Below are positions 1 through 8,612 of a DNA stretch of 64,000 bases, piece after piece; the stretch's first letter is position 1; each line of letters begins with the position of its first letter. The DNA comes from Gammaproteobacteria bacterium 45_16_T64 (GTDB lineage: Bacteria; Pseudomonadota; Gammaproteobacteria; Pseudomonadales; Ketobacteraceae). The notes beneath the pieces were generated by a model. That model worked only from the letters and a program-made list of their open reading frames with translations, was not told the origin of the DNA and did not search any database. The stretch lies in contig MABD01000057.1 in NCBI GenBank assembly GCA_002162955.1, positions 1 through 64,000 on the forward strand, written 5' to 3'. The position numbers and the translations under genes were made by a program.

Positions 1-1472
1 TTGATGTAGCACAATATACTGCTGATATCATGAACGCTGACATGGCTGCATTCGATGCAGACAAAACTAAGTACACTCAGTCTCTAGGTTGCTGGCACGG
101 TTTTATCGGCCAACAGAAAATGATTTCAATCAAGAAGCACTTCGGTGGAAAAACTGACCGTCGTTACTTGTACCTTTCTGGTTGGATGGTAGCTGCATTA
201 CGTTCTGATTTCGGTCCTCTTCCTGATCAGTCAATGCACGAGAAGACATCTGTTGCATCTTTGGTTGCTGAGCTATACACATTCCTACGTCAAGCTGATG
301 CACGTGAACTAGGCGGCCTTTTCCGCGCACTAGACGCTGCTAATGAAGCAGGCGATTCAGCTAAAGCTGCTGAAGTTCAAGATCAAATTGATAACCACGT
401 GACTCACGTTGTGCCAATTATTGCTGACATCGACGCTGGTTTCGGTAACGCTGAAGCGACTTACCTAATGGCTAAGCAGATGATCGAAGCCGGTGCTTGT
501 TGCCTACAGATCGAAAACCAAGTTGCTGATGAAAAGCAATGTGGTCACCAGGACGGTAAAGTAACTGTTCCTCACGCTGACTTCCACTCTAAGATTCGTG
601 CATTACGTTACGCTTTCCTAGAACTTGGTATCGACAACGGTCTTATCGTTGCCCGTACTGACTCTGAAGGCGCTGGCCTTACTAAAGAAATCGCTGTTGT
701 TAAAGAGCCTGGTGATCAAGGTGATCAATACAACGCGTTCCTAGACGTTGAAGAAATCGACGTAGCTGATATGGCTGAAGGCGATGTATGCTTCAACCGT
801 GACGGTAAGCTAGTACGTCCTAAGCGTCTTCCTTCAGGTCTATATCAGTTCCGTCAAGGTACTGGTGAAGAGCGTTGTGTATTCGACAGCATCGAAGCTA
901 TCAAAGCAGGCGCCGACCTTCTTTGGATCGAAACTGCAACACCAAGCGTTAAAGATATCGCTGACATGATGAACGAAGTACGCAAAGAGATTCCTGATGC
1001 GAAGCTAGTTTACAACAACTCGCCTTCTTTCAACTGGACGCTAAACTTCCGTCAGCAAGCATTTGACGCAATGGCTGAAGCCGGCGAAGATGTATCTGCA
1101 TACGACCGTGCTAAATTGATGAGCGCTGAGTATGACGAGTCTGACTTGTCTGCGCGTGCTGATGAGAAGATTCGTACATTCCAAGCTGATACAGCTCGTG
1201 AAGCGAACATCTTCCACCACTTGATCACTCTACCGACTTACCACACAGCTGCATTGTCGACTGACAACTTGGCTAAAGAGTACTTTGGTGAAGCTGGTAT
1301 GCTAGGCTACGTAGCTGGCGTGCAGCGTAAAGAGATCCGTCAAGGTATCGCATGTGTTAAGCATCAGAACATGTCTGGTTCAGACATGGGCGACGACCAC
1401 AAAGAATACTTTGCTGGTGAGAACGCACTTAAAGCTGGCGGTGCGAAAAACACTTCTAACCAGTTCTCTTAG
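1..1472 (+). CDS. aceA: Isocitrate lyase, large type (5' partial)
   Basis: The enzyme cleaves isocitrate to glyoxylate and succinate, the first step of the cytosolic glyoxylate shunt used on acetate and fatty acids. The reading frame is already open at the left edge (codons from position 3, reading DVAQYTADIMNADM), so the ATG at 30 is internal and the true start lies outside the window. The catalytic signature is visible as EKQCGHQDGK; the Cys in (K)QCGH is the family's catalytic residue. The IIADIDAGFGNAEATY and YNNSPSFNW blocks are also present. From memory, the sequence closely follows the about 530-residue Pseudomonas-type enzyme, so some 40-50 N-terminal residues are missing. Codons are strongly biased (CGT for Arg, GGT for Gly, AAC for Asn) compared with neighbouring genes, which suggests high expression. 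A hairpin terminator follows. The family call is very secure. Confidence 0.97.
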   Translation, partial: DVAQYTADIMNADMAAFDADKTKYTQSLGCWHGFIGQQKMISIKKHFGGKTDRRYLYLSGWMVAALRSDFGPLPDQSMHEKTSVASLVAELYTFLRQADARELGGLFRALDAANEAGDSAKAAEVQDQIDNHVTHVVPIIADIDAGFGNAEATYLMAKQMIEAGACCLQIENQVADEKQCGHQDGKVTVPHADFHSKIRALRYAFLELGIDNGLIVARTDSEGAGLTKEIAVVKEPGDQGDQYNAFLDVEEIDVADMAEGDVCFNRDGKLVRPKRLPSGLYQFRQGTGEERCVFDSIEAIKAGADLLWIETATPSVKDIADMMNEVRKEIPDAKLVYNNSPSFNWTLNFRQQAFDAMAEAGEDVSAYDRAKLMSAEYDESDLSARADEKIRTFQADTAREANIFHHLITLPTYHTAALSTDNLAKEYFGEAGMLGYVAGVQRKEIRQGIACVKHQNMSGSDMGDDHKEYFAGENALKAGGAKNTSNQFS

Positions 1473-1519
1473 TTTGAGACTGGCTAGTTAAGCTTTTTCA
1501 TTAAAGCTTAACGTGTTTC

Positions 1520-1557
1520 AAAAGGCGACTTTCTTTATTGAATGTCGCCTTTTGTTT
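1520..1557 (+). terminator. Rho-independent terminator after aceA
   Basis: A perfect 10-bp stem, AAAAGGCGAC (1520-1529) pairing with GTCGCCTTTT (1544-1553), has a 14-nt loop and runs into TTTTGTTT. It lies 48 bases after the aceA stop and ends that transcript before the next gene. A smaller AAGCTT-based dyad (about 1491-1510) lies just upstream and may be a processing or second hairpin element. Confidence 0.85.
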
Positions 1558-1612
1558 AACTGCGTTTAAAATTAAAGTAGACCACCACACCCCCTAAACC
1601 ATAGGTGAATGA

Positions 1613-2179
1613 ATGATGAGTGATATCCCAAGCTTTCTACAAGACGCGACAGACCTGTTAACAAAAGACGGTTTTGCAACGGGTGATGTTTGGTATCACG
1701 GAACATCTTCTTCCCTAGTAAGCTCCATTGTATCTAACGGCCTAAAGCGCTCAGGCGACAAGGCGATGAAACAAGCCGCCAAAAGCACCATGGCTACGAT
1801 TGGCAATAAGTATACTGAATCTATTGAACCCGTATTTTTGACGCAAAGCAAAGAGCTAGCTTACTACTGGGCCGAGCAATCGGTTAGAGAGCGAAGTGTT
1901 CGTTTTGAAGGTGAAGAAAGCCCCGCGGTTTTTGCCGTTAAGTTACCCGAAGAACTGAATGCAAAGGTTCGCCCTGATGTCGGTGCTGCGAGTTTGTTGA
2001 TGGTTAAAGAAGGTGAGGCGTACATGGCTCACGTTGCCAAAATCTACCAGGATTGCAGTGCTGGCGTACCTGACATTGATTTAATGAAGGCCGATCGTTT
2101 AGAGTATTTAGATAAGCTTGGGATGGCATATATCGACAAGGACATTGACGCTGAGCTCGTTTCACTTGTTACTCAGTGA
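1613..2179 (+). CDS. Small protein with ADP-ribosyltransferase-like motifs, function unknown
   Basis: I do not recognise this 188-residue protein as a named family. It has no signal peptide or membrane segment, so it is probably cytosolic. Residues 27-44 (WYHGTSSSLVSSIVSNGL) follow the 'HGT..., x-I-x-x-x-GL' pattern that opens many ADP-ribosyltransferase folds (KptA/Tpt1, PARP and diphtheria-toxin-like), with His29 in the NAD-binding His position. Residues 74-91 (VFLTQSKELAYYWAEQSV) resemble the second strand-helix element that carries the fold's Tyr. A later segment, KEGEAYMAHVAKI, could hold the third, acidic position. This is motif reading only; no catalytic activity is shown. Two adjacent ATGs (1613, 1616) are possible; an AGGTGA sequence lies 9-10 bases upstream. 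It has its own position after the aceA terminator and no obvious antitoxin-like partner. Confidence 0.6.
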   Translation: MMSDIPSFLQDATDLLTKDGFATGDVWYHGTSSSLVSSIVSNGLKRSGDKAMKQAAKSTMATIGNKYTESIEPVFLTQSKELAYYWAEQSVRERSVRFEGEESPAVFAVKLPEELNAKVRPDVGAASLLMVKEGEAYMAHVAKIYQDCSAGVPDIDLMKADRLEYLDKLGMAYIDKDIDAELVSLVTQ

Positions 2180-2380
2180 GCATTCAAGTTGCTGTGCATC
2201 GTTTGCTGCTGCGTTTTATCAGCAGCAAACAAGCTAGTAATTGGCAAGTAATATATGAAAAGCAGGCAATTTAAGCGCTTGTTTTTTATACTCAATTGAA
2301 ATAATTCGCCCTGTATCATGCGTATACATTAACATCCTCTATACTTATCATCGAGACTCTCAAAGATAAGGTCAATTTCA

Positions 2381-4444
2381 GTGCTTTTTCGCACTCCCCT
2401 ATATTACATCCTACTTCTGTTTGTAACGCTTCCCTCTCTAGCATACTCCTACAGCGAGATAACATTATCTTCGTGCACTTCTCAGTGCCGGCTACCGACT
2501 CCACTAGAAATTTACGAAGATATTGATAGCAGCGCAACGCTAAACGATATTCAGCAAAACGCTATTTTCACCTCGGTTTTTGACCCCTCTCCCAATTACG
2601 GACCCTCCAATTCCTTTTTCTGGCTTCGCTTCACAATGACCAACGATACCGACGAGGATCGAGTTTTGTGGATGGAACTCAATCCCTACGTATTGGAAGC
2701 AACGCTTTTTTCATCAACCACAGTGACCACCCCAGAGACAACAGGAGGTGAAACTGAAACTCAATCTACAGGATCAAGCTTCAGCTTAGAAGATAGGGTT
2801 ATCAAGAATGTCACCCCAGTACTGAGATTGGAAATCGACGCGGGACAGAGCAAGTCATACTTTCTTCGGATAAAATCCCTGGTGGCGGTGCTCGACCTAA
2901 ACTTTTGGAACGTTGAAAAATTTGCCGAACATGAAAGTGCTCGACAGACCATGTTCGGAATATGGTACGGTCTAATCACAGCAATGCTGCTCTACAATTG
3001 CTTCCTCTACCTATCGGTAAAAGATAAGAGCTACCTTTACTATTGCCTTTATCTTGTTGGAGTATTACTCAATCAAATGGGCATCTCCGGCCACTCGATA
3101 TACATTGCCAGCCCACAATTCGCTTCATTATTTACTCAGATTTTTGGAATTTTTTATGCTTTTTGGGCCGTGCAATTTGTCAAATCATTCTTAATGACAC
3201 ATTTGCACCCAAAGACTAATCGCCTCCTAAACCTTCTTCTTGCATCCCTCCTTATACCCTGTTCTTTTCTAATAACAGGCGATCATAAATTCAGCATCAT
3301 TTCGATGAATTTGCTGGGTATAGTGATTGTCTTTGCAATTGCTATTGTTGGCCTCAGCGCACTTCAACGTGGCTTTGTGCCCGCTAGATTCTTTGTTTTG
3401 GCCTGGAGCCTCCTGCTTGTCGGTGTATTTATATTTATGCTGAGAGGCCTTGGTTACATACCGAGCAATATCGTCACTGCTAATAGCGCGAGAATAGGCT
3501 CGGCAATAGAGGTTATATTACTCTCTATTGCCCTGGCAGATAGAATCAACCAATTTAAGCGAGAAAAGCAGCTAGAAATAGATTTGAAACTCGAAGCGTT
3601 CGATAAGATCAAACAGATGAACGCTGTATTTGGAAAGTTCGTGCCCCACCAATTTCTAGAACTTTTGGATAAACGAGACTTACTGGACTTGGCTCCAGGA
3701 GACCATACCCAACGAGTGATGACCGTTTTGTTTTCTGACATACGCGCATTCACAGAATTATCCGAATCAATGTCTCCTGAAGAGAACTTTAATTTCATAA
3801 ACTCCTACCTCGGGCGTATGGAGCCCCACATCCGAAAAAACAACGGCTTTATCGATAAATTCATTGGAGATGCGATAATGGCATTATTTGATGAATCCGC
3901 AGATAATGCGTTAAAGGCCGCCATAGAAATGATTAACTCTCTCGCGGTTTACAATAAGCATCGTTCAAATTGTGGATATCGGGCGCTGAAGATAGGCATT
4001 GGAATTAACACGGGCACTCTTATTCTAGGAACCGTCGGAGACCAAACAAGAATGGAAAGTACGGTCATCAGTGACGCCGTCAACCTCGCATCAAGAATTG
4101 AAGGTTTATGTAAAACCTACGGAGTCTGCCTATTAATCAGTCAAGACACATATCTTTCACTCAACAATCCCGAGAATTTTCATTGCCGTCTGATTGACCA
4201 AGTGCAAACCAAAGGGAAAACCAATGCCACTGTTATATATGAAGTTATTAATGCAGACTCGATGGAATCGGGTCGAAAGAAAGTTGCTAAAATAAAAGAA
4301 TTTAGCAAGGCAGTGAACCTTTATAGAAGACAAAAGTATGAGGATGCCTTGCCGCTATTTAACGAAATTGCCGTCGACAACACAGAAGACCGCCCCGCAG
4401 CGATTTATCTCTCACGCTGCAAAGACCTACTATCTTCCCAGTGA
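2381..4444 (+). CDS. 7TMR-DISM receptor fused to class III adenylate cyclase
   Basis: A 687-residue membrane sensor that probably makes cAMP. A signal peptide (residues 1-23, LLLFVTLPSLAYS) leads into a periplasmic 7TMR-DISM extracellular domain (about 25-185). Seven membrane helices follow (about 190-395, beginning FGIWYGLITAMLLYNCFLYL), then a short coiled coil (about 395-425) and a class III cyclase domain (about 440-625). Metal Asp453 (FSDIRAFT) and Asp497 (IGDAIMALF) are present, as are purine-selecting Lys493 and Thr561 and transition-state Asn568 and Arg572 (VNLASR). The Lys/Thr pair is common in bacterial adenylate cyclases, so ATP is the likely substrate. The C-terminal tail (about 630-687) looks helical and TPR-like. 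The start is GTG with AAGG about 9 bases upstream. The stop abuts the stop of the convergent GGEEF gene with no spacer. Confidence 0.9.
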   Translation: MLFRTPLYYILLLFVTLPSLAYSYSEITLSSCTSQCRLPTPLEIYEDIDSSATLNDIQQNAIFTSVFDPSPNYGPSNSFFWLRFTMTNDTDEDRVLWMELNPYVLEATLFSSTTVTTPETTGGETETQSTGSSFSLEDRVIKNVTPVLRLEIDAGQSKSYFLRIKSLVAVLDLNFWNVEKFAEHESARQTMFGIWYGLITAMLLYNCFLYLSVKDKSYLYYCLYLVGVLLNQMGISGHSIYIASPQFASLFTQIFGIFYAFWAVQFVKSFLMTHLHPKTNRLLNLLLASLLIPCSFLITGDHKFSIISMNLLGIVIVFAIAIVGLSALQRGFVPARFFVLAWSLLLVGVFIFMLRGLGYIPSNIVTANSARIGSAIEVILLSIALADRINQFKREKQLEIDLKLEAFDKIKQMNAVFGKFVPHQFLELLDKRDLLDLAPGDHTQRVMTVLFSDIRAFTELSESMSPEENFNFINSYLGRMEPHIRKNNGFIDKFIGDAIMALFDESADNALKAAIEMINSLAVYNKHRSNCGYRALKIGIGINTGTLILGTVGDQTRMESTVISDAVNLASRIEGLCKTYGVCLLISQDTYLSLNNPENFHCRLIDQVQTKGKTNATVIYEVINADSMESGRKKVAKIKEFSKAVNLYRRQKYEDALPLFNEIAVDNTEDRPAAIYLSRCKDLLSSQ

Positions 4445-5131
4445 TTACTCTTGGTCCCCAAACATATCAAAAATCGCATCCCTTTCATCAATTGATATTT
4501 GTGCTTCGTGACTGATCTTTTCAGCCGGCACATGGTTAACCTGATTTCGTCCATTTTCTTTTGCATCATAGAGGTAACCATCAGCCCGACTAATCAGCTC
4601 CTCAGCCGTTGCTTTTTGATGTTCTGTAAATATATCAACGCCAAAACTCGCGGTTACATTAATTTCTCCACCCTCCACGAGAATGGTAGACGCCTCAAGC
4701 TTGTAGCGGATTCTTTCAGCAACGAATGCTGCTTCAATTAACCCTGTGTTGGGTAAAACAATGACAAACTCCTCACCACCATAACGACAAGCAACATCGA
4801 GCTTACGAATGGCCTTCCCCACAACTTCAGCCGTTTTCTTTAAAACCGCATTACCTGATTCATGCCCCCAGGTATCGTTCACTTGCTTGAAATGATCTAA
4901 ATCAAACATGACGATCGCAGTAAATCGACCGGTACGTCGAGTACGCTCCATCTCCAGCTCAAGTGTTTCTATTAGGTATCGCTGGTTGTATAAACCTGTC
5001 AGATTGTCGGTTCGAATCAGCTCCGACAACGTCTCTACCTCATTCTGCAATTCAACAACGCGGTCTACCACCGAACAAACGGGCTCTCCCACAGGGCAAA
5101 CCGGTGCATCATGTGTGCTTAGATCAGTCAT
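4445..5131 (-). CDS. Diguanylate cyclase (GGEEF protein)
   Basis: A 228-residue soluble protein that should make c-di-GMP from two GTP. The N-terminal 40 residues contain a short heptad-like segment (VVDRVVELQNEVETLSEL), a likely dimerisation helix. The GGDEF domain spans about 41-205. The active-site loop is GGEEF at 118-122. It is preceded at the canonical five-residue distance by RKLD (109-112), an intact RxxD inhibitory site, so product feedback is expected. The substrate and metal segment FDLDHFKQVND is intact (76-86). There is no periplasmic or membrane sensor, so the input must come through the N-terminus or a partner. The gene converges on the 7TMR cyclase gene and the stop codons touch (4444/4445). 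A 22-residue C-terminal extension is unexplained. Confidence 0.92.
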   Translation of the reverse strand: MTDLSTHDAPVCPVGEPVCSVVDRVVELQNEVETLSELIRTDNLTGLYNQRYLIETLELEMERTRRTGRFTAIVMFDLDHFKQVNDTWGHESGNAVLKKTAEVVGKAIRKLDVACRYGGEEFVIVLPNTGLIEAAFVAERIRYKLEASTILVEGGEINVTASFGVDIFTEHQKATAEELISRADGYLYDAKENGRNQVNHVPAEKISHEAQISIDERDAIFDMFGDQE

Positions 5132-5356
5132 TGCTTTTAGGAATATCCCTTAATCTACAGTTAGTTACAGTATGCGAGTTGTACTAATCTTAGACTATAT
5201 TTCGGATATGTGTATGGCCTTAGCGAATTAGCTAGATACAGGCTACGTTTGACAGTTTTAGCCTGACCTTTGTACATTCCACCACTTTTTTGAGGTCGAA
5301 ATCCCCCGTAGACTAGAAAGCAATTGCAAAACAACGATTATAGAGAGGAGCCCCAG

Positions 5357-6025
5357 ATGAGCACAATGGACCTACGCCTTGAAGGTAACGTACATATTTT
5401 AACGTTGACCAATTCTGAGAATGACAACACCTTTACGTTAGATGTGCTTAACGAGTATTTAGCGGCCTTAGATGAGGTAGAAAGCTACAAAGGTAATACG
5501 GCGCTTGTAGTCACGTGTGAGCACGAAAAAACCTGGTCAAATGGCATAAACCTACCCTGGATGACGTCTCAGAGTGCAGACGATGTAAAGATATTTGTGA
5601 ATACCTTAGAAGAGGTATTTTATCGAGTAGCCATGCTGAATGCGCCGACAATCGCTTGCATTAATGGTAATTGTTATGCCGGCGGCGCGATTCTAGCCTC
5701 TGCATTCGACTTCAAAATAATGCGATCAGATAGAGGTCGATTCTGCTACCCAGAAGTCAATATCAAGATTCCATTTACGGAGCTAATGATCGACATCATC
5801 GACTTAATACCTAACAAACACGCGCTAAAACACCTTGCGCTGACAGGTATAGCGAAGACCGGAGCAGAGTGTCTAGAAGATCAAATCGTCGATGCGCTTT
5901 ACCCGATGAATGAACTCCAAGCAGCAACGCTTGCTTATGCGACAGAGCTTGCTACAAAAGATCGCGGCACATACACCACCATCAAGCGTTCGATGAGAAA
6001 AAATATTGCCCGCCATAGACAGTAA
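5357..6025 (+). CDS. Enoyl-CoA hydratase/isomerase family protein, isomerase-like
   Basis: A 222-residue crotonase-fold enzyme. The oxyanion-hole blocks are visible as WSNGINLPWM and INGNCYAGGAIL. Hydratases use two glutamates. Here the one in CYPEVNI (Glu133) is kept, but the position in the AGGAILA helix that carries the other is not acidic. That pattern is typical of delta3,delta2-enoyl-CoA isomerases, which move double bonds of unsaturated fatty acyl-CoAs into the beta-oxidation position. The frame is open upstream to 5324, but I chose the ATG at 5357 because GAGAGGAG ends 6 bases before it. The protein is shorter than typical hydratases (about 257 residues), as are single-domain isomerases. 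tesB follows after about 200 bases on the same strand, which suits a fatty-acid role. The exact substrate is unproven. Confidence 0.82.
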   Translation: MSTMDLRLEGNVHILTLTNSENDNTFTLDVLNEYLAALDEVESYKGNTALVVTCEHEKTWSNGINLPWMTSQSADDVKIFVNTLEEVFYRVAMLNAPTIACINGNCYAGGAILASAFDFKIMRSDRGRFCYPEVNIKIPFTELMIDIIDLIPNKHALKHLALTGIAKTGAECLEDQIVDALYPMNELQAATLAYATELATKDRGTYTTIKRSMRKNIARHRQ

Positions 6026-6225
6026 CTGACTACCAACACTCGCTGACTCAGTCGGTATTAACATATCAACTGAGTATCAGCCTGCTTTTAATAATTTGTC
6101 ATCTTCGGCCATTGAAAATCTGAAGGCCTTCATCAATTATATATGGAGTATACTAGTTAACTTAGCCAGTGATGAATTACGCGCATATCCAGCTTTTATG
6201 CCAAGACCTATACAGGCGATAATGT

Positions 6226-7104
6226 ATGAGTGAAGTACTTGAAGAATTAATAAATCTATTACGTTTAGAAGATAGTGGAAATGATAGCTTTATTGGTCAG
6301 AGCCAAGACCTTGGCTTTAGACAACTGTTTGGAGGCCAACTGCTAGCCCAATCACTAATGGCGGCCAGTTTAACGGCAGAGGGGTATTTTTCTCACTCTT
6401 TACACGGGTATTTTCTACAACCAGGTGACCCTGATCTACCGATACAGTTTGACGTCGACCGTATACGTGACGGAAAGAGCTTTGTCACCCGTAGAGTAGT
6501 CGCACTCCAAAATGATCTTGAGATATTTACTGCAACCATATCCTTTCATTCTGAAGAAGATGGTCACAAGCATCAGTTAGAAATGCCTCAGGTAAAACCC
6601 CCTGAAGAGCTTCGATCTGAATTAGAAATACGGAGAAAATTCGCCAGTTTTATACCTGAAAAATTAAGAGAGAAATTCACTAAGGACGCGCCAATAGAAA
6701 TTAGACCCGTAAAAGTCTATAACTATATGCAGCCAAAAAAACTCCCTGCATCAAAGGATATTTGGCTGAAGACCGTCACCACCCTACCCGACGACCAAGT
6801 TCTACATCGCTGCATACTGGCTTATGCTTCTGACTTTGGGTTGCTAGGCACATCGCTTAACCCCCATGCAATTCATGGCATGATGTCTGGCATTCAGCTA
6901 GCAAGCTTAGATCATGCTCTCTGGTTTCATCACGATGTAAAAATAGACGATTGGCTTTTATATTCAATGGATAGCCCCTCCGCGTCTAACGGACTTGGGT
7001 TTAACCGAGGAAGCGTTTTTTCCCGAGACGGGCTACTAATGGCATCCGTGGCACAAGAGGCGCTAATTAGAGACAAAAACACCTTTAAGAAAAAAACCTT
7101 ATAG
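6226..7104 (+). CDS. tesB: Acyl-CoA thioesterase II
   Basis: TesB hydrolyses acyl-CoA to free fatty acid and CoA in the cytosol. The 292-residue product has the usual length and double hotdog layout: N-terminal hotdog about 10-110 (LFGGQLLAQSLMAA, HSLHGYFLQPGD) and C-terminal hotdog about 165-285. The catalytic Asp (YASDFGLL, Asp203) and Gln (SVAQEALIR, Gln277) fall where E. coli TesB has Asp204 and Gln278, and the SMDSPSA segment lies in between as expected. The start ATG at 6226 is preceded by a weak AGGCGA sequence. The gene converges on an aldehyde dehydrogenase gene, with a long hairpin between them. The upstream neighbour is an enoyl-CoA isomerase-like gene. Confidence 0.95.
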   Translation: MSEVLEELINLLRLEDSGNDSFIGQSQDLGFRQLFGGQLLAQSLMAASLTAEGYFSHSLHGYFLQPGDPDLPIQFDVDRIRDGKSFVTRRVVALQNDLEIFTATISFHSEEDGHKHQLEMPQVKPPEELRSELEIRRKFASFIPEKLREKFTKDAPIEIRPVKVYNYMQPKKLPASKDIWLKTVTTLPDDQVLHRCILAYASDFGLLGTSLNPHAIHGMMSGIQLASLDHALWFHHDVKIDDWLLYSMDSPSASNGLGFNRGSVFSRDGLLMASVAQEALIRDKNTFKKKTL

Positions 7105-7124
7105 CTTAGATTCCATTGAGTTAT

Positions 7125-7166
7125 TGATATAGGTGATTGGAGCGAAAATATCAATCACCTATATCA
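7125..7166. terminator. Bidirectional hairpin between tesB and the aldehyde dehydrogenase gene
   Basis: A perfect 15-bp inverted repeat (7125-7139 with 7152-7166) surrounds a 12-nt loop in the gap between two convergent stops. Neither side has a long T tract, so termination efficiency is uncertain. Position and perfect pairing make a shared terminator the best reading. Confidence 0.6.
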
Positions 7167-7167
7167 T

Positions 7168-8595
7168 CTACTGCCGCAAACCTAGAATAGATTTAACTTC
7201 CAAGAATTCCTCGAAGCCGTGAACACCCCACTCTCTACCATTCCCTGACATTTTATAACCACCAAACGGCGACATAAAATCTGCAGACGCTCCGTTTATA
7301 TGGACGTTACCCGCTCTCAGCTGACAAGCCACCCGCTTCGCCCTATCAATGTCCACAGACGACACATAGGCTGATAACCCATAAATTGTATCGTTAGCAA
7401 TCTCAATAGCCTCATCTTCGGAGTTGTAACCGATAATAGACAATACAGGACCAAAAATTTCTTCCCTCGCAATACTCATGTTGTTATCAACATGAGCAAA
7501 AACTGTAGGCTTTATATAATACCCTTTATCCAATCCTTCAGGGCGCCCGAGCCCACCCGTAACGAGTGTAGCGCCTTCATCTATACCCTTCTCAATCAGC
7601 GCCTGAATCCTATCAAACTGAACAAGGCTAACGACCGGCCCTGTGGTAACGCCGTCTTTATTTGCGGGTCCCAAGATTAATGATTCTGCGGCATCCTTTG
7701 CATAAATCATTGTAGCCTCCATTTTATCAACAGGGACTAACATTCGAGTGGGTGCATTACAGGACTGACCAGTATTGAAAAAGCAGCTTTTAACGCCTTG
7801 CTTAACCATTTTCTCAAAATCAGCATCCTCTAAAAGGATATTCGCCGACTTCCCGCCAAGCTCTTGGGTGACTCGTTTAACCGTAGGTGCCGATAACTCA
7901 GCAACACTGATTCCAGCGCGAGTCGACCCGGTGAAACTCATCATATCAATATCGGGGTGCTCGGAAAGTCGCTTTCCGACCTCTTCTCCTAATCCGTTAA
8001 CCAGATTAAATACCCCTTTAGGAACACCCGCTTCCGCTAAAATTTCAGCAAACAGGTAGGCGCTTAGCGGCGCAACTTCACTGGGCTTAAGAACCATTGT
8101 GCAACCCGCCGCAAGTGCAGGCGCGACTTTACAGGCTATTTGATTAATCGGCCAATTCCAAGGTGTAATTAAACCACACACACCCACAGGTTCTTTTCTG
8201 ATGTGTCGGCCATTTTTGGAAACTTCAAACTCGTAGTTTTTTAGTAGCTCGATGGCGACGGTAATGTGACCTAGCCCTGCGGGAGCTTGAGCTGCTGAAG
8301 CTAGCTTTTTGGGTGCCCCCATTTCCAAAGAGATAAGCTCTGCCATCTCTCCTAGTCGCGCTTGATAAAGCTGAGCAATACGCTCCAAAAGGCTAAGTCG
8401 TTCAGCGACCGTAGCGCTGGAAAAATCGTAAAACGCTGCTTTAGCAGCGCTAACTGCCGCATCAACGTCTGCAGAGGTGCCCAGCGAAACCTGTGCAATT
8501 ACTAATTCATCGCTGGGGTTAATTACATCTAAGGTTTTGTCAGATAAAGGCGAGACCCAGGTTCCGCCAATATAGAACTTGTCTAAACGTTTCAT
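7168..8595 (-). CDS. NAD(P)-dependent aldehyde dehydrogenase
   Basis: A 475-residue member of the aldehyde dehydrogenase superfamily, oxidising an aldehyde to an acid in the cytosol. Conserved landmarks run in the expected order: LITPWNWPINQI (Asn of the oxyanion hole), KPSEVAPLSA (cofactor site), GSTRAG, TQELGGKSANI (general-base Glu near 244) and NTGQSCNAPTRM (nucleophile Cys279). EEIFGPVLSIIGY and a C-terminal FGGYKMSGNGREWG block complete the fold. The length is standard. The start ATG has a strong AAGGAGAGG 4-5 bases upstream. The substrate cannot be read from the sequence; the tesB neighbour suggests, weakly, a fatty or medium-chain aldehyde. The upstream lipoprotein gene is only about 17 bases away, so the two may be co-transcribed. 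Confidence 0.93.
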   Translation of the reverse strand: MKRLDKFYIGGTWVSPLSDKTLDVINPSDELVIAQVSLGTSADVDAAVSAAKAAFYDFSSATVAERLSLLERIAQLYQARLGEMAELISLEMGAPKKLASAAQAPAGLGHITVAIELLKNYEFEVSKNGRHIRKEPVGVCGLITPWNWPINQIACKVAPALAAGCTMVLKPSEVAPLSAYLFAEILAEAGVPKGVFNLVNGLGEEVGKRLSEHPDIDMMSFTGSTRAGISVAELSAPTVKRVTQELGGKSANILLEDADFEKMVKQGVKSCFFNTGQSCNAPTRMLVPVDKMEATMIYAKDAAESLILGPANKDGVTTGPVVSLVQFDRIQALIEKGIDEGATLVTGGLGRPEGLDKGYYIKPTVFAHVDNNMSIAREEIFGPVLSIIGYNSEDEAIEIANDTIYGLSAYVSSVDIDRAKRVACQLRAGNVHINGASADFMSPFGGYKMSGNGREWGVHGFEEFLEVKSILGLRQ

Positions 8596-8612
8596 GCTTC
8601 CTCTCCTTGAGT

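Noticed and set aside
3454-3798. A 114-codon minus-strand frame inside the 7TMR cyclase gene
   Set aside because: It is antisense to conserved cyclase motifs (for example FSDIRAFT); composition and lack of ribosome-binding site mark it as a shadow.
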